Shown here in pieces: positions 26,023 through 36,813 of a stretch of 64,000 nt of DNA; position 1 is the first letter of the stretch; the number at the start of each line of letters is the position of its first letter. This stretch comes from Hypoxylon rubiginosum (taxonomy: Eukaryota > Ascomycota > Sordariomycetes > Xylariales > Hypoxylaceae). The stretch covers positions 1 to 64,000 of the forward strand of contig CADCXA010000021.1 of assembly GCA_902806565.1 (NCBI GenBank). The letters run 5' to 3'. The notes beneath the pieces were generated by a model. That model saw nothing but the letters and a program-made list of their open reading frames with translations, made no database searches and was not told where the DNA came from. Both the position numbers and the translations under genes were made by a program.

Positions 26023-26721
26023 TCTGAGAGGTTTACAAGAAGAAAATATGTCGAACTAGCGGCATAAATGTCTGGACCTTGTATTTGAAGGGCCATCAAA
26101 GCAGAGTAGACACCGAGTATAGCGAACTGAAGGGAGAAGTTAGGGTTGCGCGTCATAGCTGGCTTTGATAAGGAATACGGATCCCCGGCTCTCTCATAAT
26201 TCACCAGTCCACGTGTGAATGAGGCAGGTAAAATTGCGTTGATAATACTTGGTAAATAAATATTACTCCAACGCTATTCAATTATGGAGGAGATGTAGAT
26301 ATATGGGCAATGATGTCATTTTTAGGGGATACCTAAGGGTAGCATTTGTGGACCTCGGCTTGACTTGAAATGGAAGCTTTTAACGAAGCCATCTGACCTT
26401 CTCTTGACATTCAGGGGTACCAAGCACTCGGCAATCTTTTGAGTGCTCTTGCTACCTCGCAGCCTCATTATAAGAGGCATCACACCTACACAGCCACTTC
26501 GCGAGTCTTGTAATGAGCCACAATGAGCTGGGAATTACCTCCATCTGGTACAATTATCGCTGTTGCCTGGAAAAAACCGCTATTGCGGGGCAGGAAGAGG
26601 CGCGGTGAAAAGCTGAAACGATCTCCATCGTCGACTTTGTCTACCTAGACCTCTATCTACATAGACCTTCATATCTAGCATCTTGACTCGTTAGGTATCA
26701 TACGTCGTTGTCAGATATACA
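26023..26721. other. Divergent spacer between two F-box genes
   Basis: Shared upstream region of two outward-facing F-box genes. A 61-codon minus-strand reading frame here shows no family features. No repeat or RNA gene seen. Confidence 0.5.
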
Positions 26722-28362
26722 ATGCCGACGCTCACTGATCTCCCCACCGAATTAATCCAGCTCGTTGCTGGAAGGTGTCCTGCTCCCGATATAATAGCTC
26801 TTAGTAAGACATGTCGTCGTCTAAAAAGGGCGTGTGACGACGCCGCTGTCTTCCAGATGTCTTTCAAGCTCCATGTGAGACGATGCATCCCTACTTAGCT
26901 GCACGTACCTATTGTTAAACTAGGGCTGACTCAAGAGCATTAGCTTCCTGAAGTGATCTCGCCTGCTTTTGAAGACGGTAGCGCATTGGCGCGCTTCATG
27001 GCAAGTTATGTCGACGGTCCCAAGAAGCCCTGCCAGCGTAATGAAGGCCCTAAAATGACTTGGCTCTGTCTCGCCGTCGCACTTCACCGATTGCCTGACG
27101 TTTCGGTTGAACTGGAACGCCTAGCATCGAGCGTGAATGCTGGCGCCGCGCTGAAGCCCCCGCAGATGGGCGAAGACACAAAAGAGGCTCTTCGAGGAGT
27201 GATAGCCTTCATCTCCACTCTCCCGATCTGGGGCTGTAAGTACTGCCTTTTTAGCAAGCTTATTTATTTTCATTTTTGGTTAAGTTCTACTAACATTGTG
27301 ACAAACGCAGTCGCCGAGGCATGCAACCCGAAGGTTGCTGCTCTCCTTGACTACATATCTCCCCTTCTCTGGTCTCAATCTCTAGAGCTGAAGTCTCTCA
27401 GGATTGATCAATCTCTCGGAGGCGAGCATCCTCTACAGTTTGCCTTCTCTTTGGTTATGAGCAATCTTAAAAAGCGACATCCCATAAAGACCTACGACCT
27501 CGTTGGAGACCCGAGGTCGGTCTTCATACCCTCGACTAGTCAGCTACTCGGTGTCGTTAAAGGGAATTATGACGGCCTCACAATGGGTTCAGCGTATGAT
27601 AAATTTCAAGGGTCCTGGATAGGCAAGCAGACCCATGCGCTTCTGCTAATGGTTCTTATCTCTCGGAACATCTATTATCTATTGAAAGGTGGGAAACCTA
27701 GCCTCCTAATGCGTCTCCTTATGATAACCAGAAGCCCGGCAGCTACGATTCCGACTCAGCTTCCAAACCCGAACAAAATTGAGCTCCTCGGCCCCTGGTA
27801 CTTCGCAGATGGCAAGAGGAAATACGATGAATACACGGGTGCCACATCTCTTCGACCACGGTTCCCCCTTCTCACGCCCAACCTCATCGCGCCACAAGGA
27901 GGTAAGGGCCGCTACTTCTACCCCTTCGCCGGCGACGAATGGTGGTCATGGTATACTACGCGCGTGCGTGATATAGCTAAACATCTCGACGAAGGAGAGT
28001 GGTACGGCACCTACACGTACGATTTGCAGTTAGGTAGCCGCGTCGATTCGCCCATGCAGGGCGTACGCTTCCGCAGAACGGCAACTAACGGCGACAAATA
28101 CTCGGTCGAGGCACTTGACGGCATCGACGGGGTGGGCCGATTTAAGCTGTCCGGCGAGGTGGACGCTTCAGACGTGGAATGTAGGATTCGGTTCCGGAAG
28201 CATTACCTTTCCCACGGAATTACCTGGGATTGGGATGGCTTGGTTACACCCCTGGGGATCTGTGGTAGATGGGACACTCCTGGGGCTCGTAGACCGCGCC
28301 CCGCTGGGTATTTCTGGCTTTGGAAGAGAGACTGGACAGATGCAGATGCCGAGATTGTTTAA
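26722..28362 (+). CDS. F-box domain protein (498 aa)
   Basis: Three exons, 26722-26874, 26944-27235 and 27311-28362, joined by 69-bp and 75-bp introns (GTGAGA...TTAG and GTAAGT...CGCAG) whose phases match. The first exon supplies the F-box: M-P-T-L-T-D-L-P-T-E-L-I-Q-L-V-A, then I-A-L-S-K-T-C-R-R-L-K. The long C-terminal half holds Trp- and Tyr-rich blocks (G-D-E-W-W-S-W-Y, G-E-W-Y-G-T-Y-T-Y) and ends in a Trp/Arg-rich tail, as in a recurrent fungal F-box family whose C-terminal domain probably binds targets. Without the small first exon it would be missed as an F-box protein. It is not closely related to its divergent neighbour by eye. Confidence 0.8.
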
Positions 28363-28676
28363 GCGTCTTGTTATTTCACTCCCCGTTTTGAAGCCACAAG
28401 CTTGTTTTCCTAGGTCTATATCAATGAGTCTAGCAGGCACGTCTATATAAGTCGGATCTACACTTTCGTTCAACTAAGAGGTACCTAGGTATTATGAATA
28501 GGGAGAATAAATAAGCTTCTAATATTATCGAAAAATAAGACCTGATTCCCAGCCGCAGTGGTGCCTCTGTCTCTGCCTTCTTATACCACTTACTGCTGTA
28601 GGTATGATTTCAGTTTAATACTGCCTGTGTTAATGAATTGCCTACCTGCTGGCTCTGCCCTCAACCGTTGGTCATC
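28363..28676. other. Short spacer with TACCTAGGTA motif
   Basis: 3' flank of the F-box gene. It contains the 10-bp palindrome TACCTAGGTA at 28482-28491, which recurs elsewhere in the window. No gene seen. Confidence 0.5.
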
Positions 28677-29013
28677 ATGCATCTTATCGACTTGACTCCG
28701 GGGCTCGTCGGGCACATAATCGACGCATTCGCATATCCTCGCGAGTTAAACCGATTCTTGAGACTATGTCTCGTCAGCCGTTAGTTTATAAACATGGCAA
28801 ATTTGCACTTCGTTTCTACTCACTACTACTCACAGGCTAGTTCAACACTTTGCTGATGACACCATATTCCGCCTCCGTCTCCTTGACATTCCTAATATTG
28901 TCCTTAGCTGGATGATTCCATCATGTCGGTTCGATGCCTGGCACACTTTTGTCCTTGACTATCTGGCTTACCAGGCATGGATCGAGAATGAGCCAAAAGT
29001 TTCGCAGATCTGA
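28677..29013 (+). pseudogene. Truncated F-box gene
   Basis: M-H-L-I-D-L-T-P-G-L-V-G-H-I-I-D-A-F followed by F-L-R-L-C-L-V-S is a good F-box N-terminus. With a 61-bp intron (28780-28840, GTTAGT...CTAG) the frame continues as Q-H-F-A-D-D-T-I-F-R-L-R to a TGA after only 91 residues, where relatives continue for hundreds. Nothing resembling the missing C-terminus follows in the next 800 bp. It is either a decayed copy or a very short F-box protein; I favour a fragment. It lies directly downstream of an intact F-box gene, so tandem duplication is plausible. Confidence 0.55.
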
Positions 29014-29811
29014 TCCCAGAGGCCCACCGTGTGTAAGAAATTTATGAGACTTTTGGCCCCGACCTTCGTATTGTAGCGGGAATCTACATGGAGTCGACCT
29101 GGGTAGAGACAAGATGCTACAGTAGTACTATCCCGAGTAGGGATTGTTACCTGCATACACGACCAGCCCTTAATCCTACTAGACACTTTGATTGGGTTTT
29201 GAGCCCTTTAGCTGTGGCCGTGCCTCTGTGGCATATTGGGCGGGAGTGACCTCGGGGCTATTGTGCACCGCCCCGGCCGGCGCCTCACGTATCGCAAGTG
29301 CCCTATATATGTTGTGACACCTTTATCATTATTATTTATGATGTAAGGCATAACGGCTTAGAAATCTGTAAAATAATTGTTAATTAAATTGCAACTCACT
29401 TATTGTCACAAAGTCAACCATGAGACATTAAGAGCTACGAACCTAGGAGGCTACCAAATTCCATGTACATATAGGGGAGGCAGGATAAAGGGGTCTATAA
29501 GCCAAGGTCCCTAGCCCCCAAGCCATCTATTAGATACCAACAAGCCCGTAGCCTCTATCCGGGCCAAGGTCCTGACAATTATATCAAAATCTTAGCATCC
29601 AGTGCAGCTCCTTTCTTTATATCATGACAACAATATACGACCAAGAGCAGTCGAAGGTTGATGAAGCTGAGGAATTGCAACATCCTGACCCAGCATTTAT
29701 ATCTTATGACCTCTTCCAAAAGTTTCCATTTCTAATCATCCTTGTTTTATCCCGCTATCGCCAAGCACATTCAAAACTCATTCAGGCTTGGGGTCGGAGT
29801 CTCCATACAAC
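29014..29811. other. Spacer upstream of the DUF3176 gene
   Basis: No gene is supported. A GC-rich patch, CCGCCCCGGCCGGCGCC, lies near 29269. A 63-codon reading frame at 29624-29815 is in a different frame from the DUF3176 gene and has no family features. Confidence 0.5.
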
Positions 29812-31608
29812 ATGACAACCACGATCCACGGTCAGCAGCGTAGCACGACTCAAGAGAGGGACACTTCGCTCTTGCTGAGACTTGCTCAACTGTGTACCAG
29901 AAAGGCACCCGTTTCTACCACAACGACTCATCCGCACCCGAGAATTCCGACCAAAAACATCGCTGGGGGAGCCCCTGTCAGGTCTTTCCACAGAAGGTTC
30001 CTCTCTTTTCCGAAATGGTGGTGGGAAATTGGTGCCATTTTAGTTGGCATCACAAGCATTGTGATAATTATAAAATTCCTCAGCGAGGTCGAAGGAATGC
30101 CACTTACTAAGTGGTATTATCCTATTCAGCCTAATACGGTCGTTTCTATTCTCACTACCATGGGGAAATCATCTATGATGATCCCTATCGCTTCTTGTCT
30201 TGGCCAATACAAATGGTGGCGTCTCAGACGGCCTACACAGCTACAAGAACTTCAAATCCTCGACGAGGCTAGCCGAGGACCATGGGGCTCCCTAGTAATG
30301 CTTTTCGACCTGAAGGTCTGGGAGACGACTATAGCATGTTGCCTTGGCGTAGTCACTATCCTAGCGCTGGGGTTCGAGCCGAGCGCCCAGCAGGTTTTGG
30401 AATTTCCAACACGCGAAGCTCGGCTACCCAATGCAACAGCTTGGTTAGGAGCTCTCAACAGAACCTTCGGGAACGAAGATTGGGTCGGTAGTGGAAATAT
30501 CCGTATGGACGCCGCTCTTCTCAACGGTGCCTTAGGCTCACCTCAGCAAGGACTATTTTATTGCCCTACGCCTGCGACAAAGTGTACCTGGAGCAATTTC
30601 ACGACATTGGCTCTTTGCAGTGAAACCAGGCGTTTGAACAGTAACTCGGATGAACTTGGTGTGTCGTGTTTCAAAACAACCAACAGATACAGAGAAAACC
30701 AATGTAATTATACCTTTCTTTCAGAGGACCCATTTTATGTCACACCCCTGGCCCTATCTTCACAATTCGGAAGTACATCTTGGCTAGCGACCGACGAGTC
30801 CGGGATTTTTGTACTACGGCTCGCTGTCGGGCGCGCCAACGTGTCTTCAACCGACCTTAGCGATTTGTCCGATTTGGACCTTTGGCATTTGTCCCATGCT
30901 GAAATTGTCCTCATAACTTGGAGATGGTGCGCAAAGACAATCAGTAATTCCACTGCGACACCACTCAGACTGGAATTCAGCTCCATCACAGAGGAGAACC
31001 TGATAAAATCAGATCTGGTCTACAATTCAGGTCCAAAAGAAGATATTGATTATTTGCTAGCGAAATCAACAGGGTTAATATATCAGGCCGAAACTGCTTT
31101 ATTCCTCGATATACTCCGAGAAAGACTTCTGGTTACAGATTCCATGATAGACTCGAATCTGTATTTTTTCTTTTCGGATGATACCTTTACCGCCGACCTA
31201 GAGAATTTCGCTACCAATATAGCAGAAACTTTTAACGGCATGATAACGAGCCACTATATTAGACACAATCCATACCTCCAATACTTAGAGGGAGAAGTTT
31301 ATTATGAGGAGGTGTACGTCCATGTTCGATGGTACTGGCTCACCCTTCCGATTCTTGAAATGGTCCTGACGACCGTTTTCCTGGTGGCTACGATCGTGCT
31401 GAACCGTGAGCAGCCGGTCTTTAAAAACTCGGTATTGCCTTACCTAGCCCACGGGCTTCAGGGTTGGCGGAGTGGGGAGCTAGATATACAACCTCCAGAG
31501 TCGGTGGAGCGGTTGGAAGAAGTCCTGTTCAAGCAGATAGCAACGCTGAACCGTGGGCAAGATGGCCAGTTGAGGTTGCATAAATTTGAAGGGTTTAACG
31601 ATAAATAG
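29812..31608 (+). CDS. DUF3176 multi-pass membrane protein
   Basis: This 598-aa protein has the arrangement of the fungal DUF3176 family. A Ser/Thr-rich N-terminus is followed by W-W-W-E-I-G and transmembrane segments at about residues 69-89, 107-128 and 171-187. The G-P-W-G-S-L-V family block lies just before the third. A long extracellular or luminal region (about 190-505) with Cys pairs and N-x-S/T sites follows, then a final transmembrane helix at about 507-530 and a short cytosolic tail. Function of the family is unknown; it sits in the plasma or endomembrane by prediction. I start at the ATG of M-T-T-T-I-H; the frame is open slightly further upstream but has no ATG. It converges on the BVMO gene with only 59 bp between the stops. 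Confidence 0.8.
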   Translation: MTTTIHGQQRSTTQERDTSLLLRLAQLCTRKAPVSTTTTHPHPRIPTKNIAGGAPVRSFHRRFLSFPKWWWEIGAILVGITSIVIIIKFLSEVEGMPLTKWYYPIQPNTVVSILTTMGKSSMMIPIASCLGQYKWWRLRRPTQLQELQILDEASRGPWGSLVMLFDLKVWETTIACCLGVVTILALGFEPSAQQVLEFPTREARLPNATAWLGALNRTFGNEDWVGSGNIRMDAALLNGALGSPQQGLFYCPTPATKCTWSNFTTLALCSETRRLNSNSDELGVSCFKTTNRYRENQCNYTFLSEDPFYVTPLALSSQFGSTSWLATDESGIFVLRLAVGRANVSSTDLSDLSDLDLWHLSHAEIVLITWRWCAKTISNSTATPLRLEFSSITEENLIKSDLVYNSGPKEDIDYLLAKSTGLIYQAETALFLDILRERLLVTDSMIDSNLYFFFSDDTFTADLENFATNIAETFNGMITSHYIRHNPYLQYLEGEVYYEEVYVHVRWYWLTLPILEMVLTTVFLVATIVLNREQPVFKNSVLPYLAHGLQGWRSGELDIQPPESVERLEEVLFKQIATLNRGQDGQLRLHKFEGFNDK

Positions 31609-31667
31609 CTCAGCAATCCCCACATTCTACATCAGAAGCCTTTATTATTATGAGTTGCTAATTGTAA

Positions 31668-33447
31668 CTAAGGCTGGCATGCTATCGCTTCATCAGATGG
31701 AACGGGCGGAATGTCCACGTCGAGGATGTAGTAGCCCAGGTCTCCCCTCTTTACGTCTGCCTGAGTCCAACCATTGCCAATCCACTCCAGTGCATCAAAT
31801 CCTTCGGCAAACTCGTAGCTAAAATCCTCCCACCTTGGGTGCTCCAAGGTCATCATCGCGTGTAAGCTGCTACCGGGCCACAGTCCGGTGATTTGGCCGT
31901 TAGTCTTATACCAGCTCGTGCAGGAATCCATGTGCACCGTATCCGGAAAGTAACGGTCCAGCTTGCGGACCCAGGAAGTCAAGGCTGCCTCGTTGACTTC
32001 CATCGATTTGATGTGCTCCCGGCTAATCTTCTGTATCGCTTGGGTGATATACTGTATGACGGATTCAACAATCAGCAGCAGAGAGCCACCGCCCATGGCC
32101 GCGTTGGGCCCGCCGAGCACGAAATAGTTGGGAAATCCGGGAACAGAATGCGACATGTAAGCGGTGGCTCGGTTGTGCCACCTCGATTGTATGCTCTGGC
32201 CATTCGTGCCCGTAATGGGGAACCTGGGCATATAGCTGCAGTCAAAGCCCGTGGCGCATGCAATGGCATCTACCTTGTACTCCTTCCCATCCTTCGTAAT
32301 CAGACTATCCTTAGTCACCCGAGAAATATCATTTTTAATCAATTCGACATTATCCTCTGTCAAAGCCTCGAGATAGCCAGGGCCGGGAGTCAACCGGCGG
32401 CATCCAGGAGTGAACTTGGGCTCCAGAGTCTCATAGAGACCAGGTACGAGCTTCAGCTTGTTCATCATCACCTCACGGATCTCCCGAGTTCCTGCTATCT
32501 CCTCGCCGGATCCAGGGAAAAGACAGGGGAAATCTTTGTTGATGAAGCTTTCCATTTCATGGCGAAACTGCTGGTAGAACTCGTGGTCCTCGGCGAACCT
32601 GACCTTTTCCTCTTCGCTATATGTATAGTTGCCTGGTTCCGAGCTTTTCGAGAGCACATCTTGGATCAGTGTTGAACCGAACGGTTGGCTGATCCATGTA
32701 CCGCCACGTATAAAGTTGAGCACACGGGGGCATTTCTTTTGGAGATGGGGGAGAATCTGAATAGCTGAGGATCCACACCCGATGAGCGCCACAGTCTTGC
32801 CAGTATAGTCCCTTGAAGCCTATGTTAATATTCTAGGGCCCACTGAGAATGGTGGAAGTTAAGGGGGAAATGCCTTACCAAGTGTCATCCCAGTTGGCAG
32901 AGTGGACTAGCTTGCCCTGGAAGTCGTGAAGACCCTCAATCTCGGGCCATTTCCAGTTGTTTAGAGATCCCGTAGCGCTGACGAGAACCTCAGCCGTCAG
33001 TTCTCCTTGGGTAACTGTATCCCCAGAATGCTCTGTCTGGACCGTCCAGACTCCCTGTGCGCCATCCCATTTCGCACCAACCACCTTCGTGCTGTACTTA
33101 ATCTTTTTATCCACCTTGTATTTGGATGCAACATGCTTGACATACTCGAGGATCTCCCCACCCGTGGAGAACAACTTGGACCACTTCGGGTTGGGCTCAA
33201 ATGAGTACTGGTAGACGTGGCTAGGGATGTCGCAGGCGACTCCTGGGTAGCGGTTTTCCCACCAGGTGCCTCCTAGAGTAGGGTTCTTTTCCACGATGGT
33301 CACCTGGGCGGATGGGACGTGTTGTAATAGTCGGATATATAGACCAATGCCAGAAACGCCGGCACCGACGATAACGATCCGGATGGGGCGGGCTTCATCG
33401 ACTGCCCGTCCCGAGGGCACAAAAGTCGGCACACTGTGCCCATTCAT
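31668..33447 (-). CDS. Baeyer-Villiger monooxygenase (FAD/NADPH)
   Basis: Two exons, 33447-32879 and 32811-31668, with a 67-bp intron (GTAAGG...CAAG) give 570 aa. FAD-binding G-A-G-V-S-G is at residues 28-33, then G-G-T-W-W-E-N-R-Y-P-G-V. The type I Baeyer-Villiger fingerprint F-x-G-x3-H-x3-W-D lies at 176-187 and is intact; the intron falls just after it. The second Rossmann motif G-C-G-S-S-A is at 201-206. Such enzymes insert oxygen next to a ketone to give an ester or lactone, in the cytosol. The upstream frame is open for 25 more codons, but family alignment favours M-N-G-H-S-V. It is divergent from the DUF1989-deacetylase gene across an 803-bp promoter with a strong inverted repeat. Substrate unknown. 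Confidence 0.9.
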
Positions 33448-34250
33448 GGTGGCTCGTGGTAAGCTAGAGTGCCTGGAACCGACAGCAACGAGCAATCCTT
33501 GATAGCTCAAGCTAGGTGTCAAATTATTTTGAAAAGATGCTGCCGGTGGAGTGGAGCGAAACTGTTTGATACCTATCGAGGCAGACGTGTTTGGTCATTC
33601 ATGACCTGTCGATTCATTTATCTACATCAAGTAAAGCGGTTCAGTACACATCACACTGCTACAAAGCAGCACCGACTGCCATCGCCTCGAAGCCATGTAG
33701 TATCAACTGATCACACTTACGACTCGGCCGATAGCCCACAGCTTGCATAGGCTATCGGCCAAGATCGGGCAACCCAATCGTTCGTCACTATCGTATTTCG
33801 CCCGATAGGTATTACCCAAGTTGGATGTGATATGGGACAGGAAGGGATGCAGGTAATCCCCATGTACATTAGCTAGAGCTCAGTGGCCGAGTGGTCGCGA
33901 TAAAACCAGCAATGATACTGCGGGGAAGGACTGGAGCGCTGGCCCGGGGATCTGCGGATAGCGGCCAACATCGGGGCTCCCCGCCCGTTCAGATCTCAGA
34001 TTTAACAGAGACCGATTGCCCTATCGGGGAAGAGTCGGCGACTGCGGGGGTCACGGCAAGTCAGATATATTCCCGACGTGATGCCCGCTCGACGCCCGAT
34101 CATGACATCAAGGCCGTTTGAGGGTGGATGAATGTATTTATCAAGGTCAAGGTAGACCAAAGGCGATGTGCGGATTATTGTTCTTGACGCTGTCGAAAAT
34201 TCACGTTTACATCTTCAGCTTAACGTCTCCAGGGTAGCCAGTCAGTCACA
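33448..34250. promoter_or_regulatory. Divergent promoter, BVMO / DUF1989-deacetylase
   Basis: GGCCGATAGCC (33726-33736) and GGCTATCGGCC (33750-33760) form a perfect 11-bp inverted repeat with a 13-bp loop. ATCGGCCAA (33754-33762) overlaps its right arm; GATCGGGCAA (33763-33772) follows it and GCGGCCAA (33961-33968) lies further on. Inverted CGG/CCG elements are typical targets of Zn2Cys6 dimers. This is an inference from motif form and from recurrence in two other divergent promoters of the run. Confidence 0.5.
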
Positions 34251-35965
34251 ATGACCATCCTTCCAGCCCGCAAAGCTGCCGCTTTCCCCATCGCCAAGGG
34301 CCAATATCTCAAAGTCACCAACACTCATGGCAAGCAAGTCGTCGACTTTTGGGCCATTAACCCCAACGACAGCCATGATTACCTGTCCACGGTACACTCT
34401 CGAACCCTACTTCTCTCCATCTCTCTCCGCAGGGGCAATAGCATGTACAGCACCCGCCGGAAACCCATCCTCACTCTTGTAGATGACACAACCCTAGGGG
34501 TGCATGACATGATATGGTCGGCGTGCGACACGGAACGCTATCGCATGCTGGGTGCCGAGGGATACCACGACAATTGCAACGATAATTTCCATGCTGCTGT
34601 AAAAACCGCCTTCCCTGACCTCAAAATCGCAGATGATTGGCTCCCCGATCCCTTGAATCTTTTCATGAACGTGGCCGTGGATCACTACGGCGGACTAGAT
34701 GTCCGAGCCCCAACCAGCGAAAAGGGCCAATATGTGGTATTGAGGGCCGAGACGGATCTGGCAATCGTTATGAGTTCTTGTCCCCAAGACATAGCGCCTG
34801 TCAATGCCGGGGAGCCTGCCGACTGCGAATACGAGATCTTCACTGACGCTGCCTGTACGCAGCCAGCTTCAGGGGCTGCGATTGCAGGTGCCGCTGAAAG
34901 CCTCACCCTCTCTCGTCCCCTCACCAAGCCTCGCAAACGAGTCAAGATTGCTCTTTCTTTCGACTTTGATGCTCTTTCCCACTGGCTCGGAACCGGCGAT
35001 CACCCAGACAACAACATGGCGGACTACAGCTCTGGTATATTCGCCGGCCAAGTCGGTGCTATCCGTCTGCTCAATCTACTAAAGAAGAAGAAGATTGCCG
35101 ACAAAGTCACCTGGTTCGTCCCCGGCCACACTATCGAAACGTTTCCGGATTCGGTTGCCAAAGTTGTCGAGTCGGGCGCCGAGGTTGGCCTGCACGGATA
35201 CGCGCACGAGGGTATCTATCAGATGACGCCCGAGCAGGAGCGCGATGTTCTGGTCAAGTGTATCGAGGTAGCTACTAAGCTTTGCGGCAAGAAACCGCGC
35301 GGATACCGTGCACCTATGTACACCATTCGCGAGACTACGGTCGACCTGCTTCGAGAGTTTGGCTTCCTGTACAGCTCTTCACTCATGCACCACGACTCCC
35401 AGCCCTACTGGACTCCGTCGGACCTCCCCGTAGAGAAGATCGACTTTTCTAAGCCTGCATCGTCCTGGCTCAAGCCCACTCCCATTGCAGATCCCACGAT
35501 CAGCCCGCTTGCGTCTGGGAAGCACCCGCTAGTTGAAATCCCATGCGGCTGGTATAACGAGGACATGATGCCGCTGCAATATCTCCCACATCTTTCCAAC
35601 AGGTAAGTAACCCGCTCCCAACCTATCTTTCTCGTTACTTTCAACTGACACTGGTGTCCAGTATGGGTTACGTCTCCACCAGAGTGGTAGAGCAGATGTG
35701 GAAGGACAAGTTCATGTGGCTGTGGGAGAACGCGCCCCGCACCGAAAACGAAGGCGAGGAGGATAGCGAACGGGCCAACGCCTCGGTCGACTTCGTATTC
35801 CCCATTCTGATGCATCCCGACACCTCCGGCATGTCTCACATCATTGGCATGTCGGAGCGCGTTATCACCTGGCTCCAGGGATGGGGCGACACCGTCCAGT
35901 TCTGCAAACACGAGGACATTGCCACAGATTGGCTGAATGAACAGCAGAAGTCTTCCAGTTCATAA
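34251..35965 (+). CDS. DUF1989-polysaccharide deacetylase fusion
   Basis: Exons 34251-35602 and 35662-35965 (59-bp intron) encode 551 aa. Residues 1-200 are a DUF1989 (urea-carboxylase-associated) domain with the candidate zinc set H85-D, C92, H106 and C109 and the block S-T-R-R-K-P-I-L-T-L-V-D-D-T. Bacterial DUF1989 proteins CgdA/CgdB form carboxyguanidine deiminase. Residues 230-551 are a NodB-type deacetylase of the HpPgdA/PuuE-like branch: S-F-D-F-D (D238, D240), H-G-Y-x-H (H315, H319) and R-A-P-M-Y (353-357). That branch includes allantoinase PuuE and cyclic imidases, which open rings rather than deacetylate sugars. There is no signal peptide, so an intracellular C-N hydrolase on a small nitrogen compound is more likely than a cell-wall enzyme. 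Whether both domains act on one pathway is inference. Confidence 0.85.
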
Positions 35966-36813
35966 GTAGAAGGCCGAGGGGTCGAGGTAACCGACCATGG
36001 AAAGCCAGAAAGTCGCAGAAAAGTAATGGCTTTCTTGTCGAGCACAGCTGTTACTGTCTTGAGTACATACCATCTCAACTGATTTTGAAATTTCGACAAA
36101 GATCACTTGTAACGTTTCTATTTTATTTGCAGCGCTGGAGGGGTTATATAGTTCACTGTAGTTTAGGTGGGACAGCCAGTATAATACAGGGATCTACGTG
36201 CTAGAGGTCACAGATAGCCTCAACCATGGCTCAACCGTGGCTCAGCAATAGCTTAACAACGGCTTTGCGTAAGGTATAATTACAATTAAATTCTACTCAG
36301 GAATGAGCTAGATATGTGGTAAAAGGTTAGGTGTTTTATAAGGACAAATACAGGGAGCTTAAGCACCGAGGCCCGTTATAATTCAGTGATTTAATAGCGC
36401 ATACCTTCTATAATTTGAGCTTATGTCATCAATTTTCAGAGGGCCAGCCGTCTAAAAGAAATTGATGACGTAATATTCTATATGCCCTAAAACTGCCTAT
36501 AATACAGGGACTAAAGTGCTGGATAAGTGCCGGGAGCCTCTTAAGTACTATAAATGCCCTACAAATACAGGCAGTTTAGTGCCGAGACCCGCTATAATCA
36601 CGGGGAGTTACAGCGCATACCTTCTATAACTCAAGATTATGTCATCAATTTTTAGAGTTTTGACAGGTTTGGCGGTTTTGGGTGATATGGCCAGCCGTCG
36701 CGGTTTTGCGAAGTCTGTTTTTTTTTTTTTTTTTTTTTCAATAGGCTTAATTTTCATTTAATTTTTATAAAACGGGTTTCATTTCAATGGCTTCTTCTAT
36801 GTAGGTAGCTCAT
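35966..36813. repeat. Convergent spacer with diverged repeat units
   Basis: A unit of about 97 bp starting ACAAATACAG occurs at 36344-36441 and 36561-36657, both carrying GCATACCTTCTATAA and TTATGTCATCAATTTT. Copy 1 also forms a hairpin with GAAATTGATGACGTAA at 36458-36473. ATAATACAGGGA-type fragments recur near 36181 and 36501. A run of 21 T lies at 36718-36738. This looks like the remains of a small DNA transposon or MITE, not a gene. Confidence 0.6.

Noticed and set aside
29624..29815. 63-codon frame just upstream of the DUF3176 gene
   Set aside because: Different frame from the gene, no splice junction needed to join it, and no motifs.
33877..33960. tRNA-like start (AGTGGCCGAGTGGTCGCGAT)
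   Set aside because: It resembles a Ser/Leu tRNA A box, but no B box (GGTTCGANTCC) or acceptor stem follows.
34393..34437. 45-bp GTACAC...CGCAG segment in the fusion gene as an intron
   Set aside because: Shorter than other introns here, and the in-frame translation matches the DUF1989 pattern without removal.
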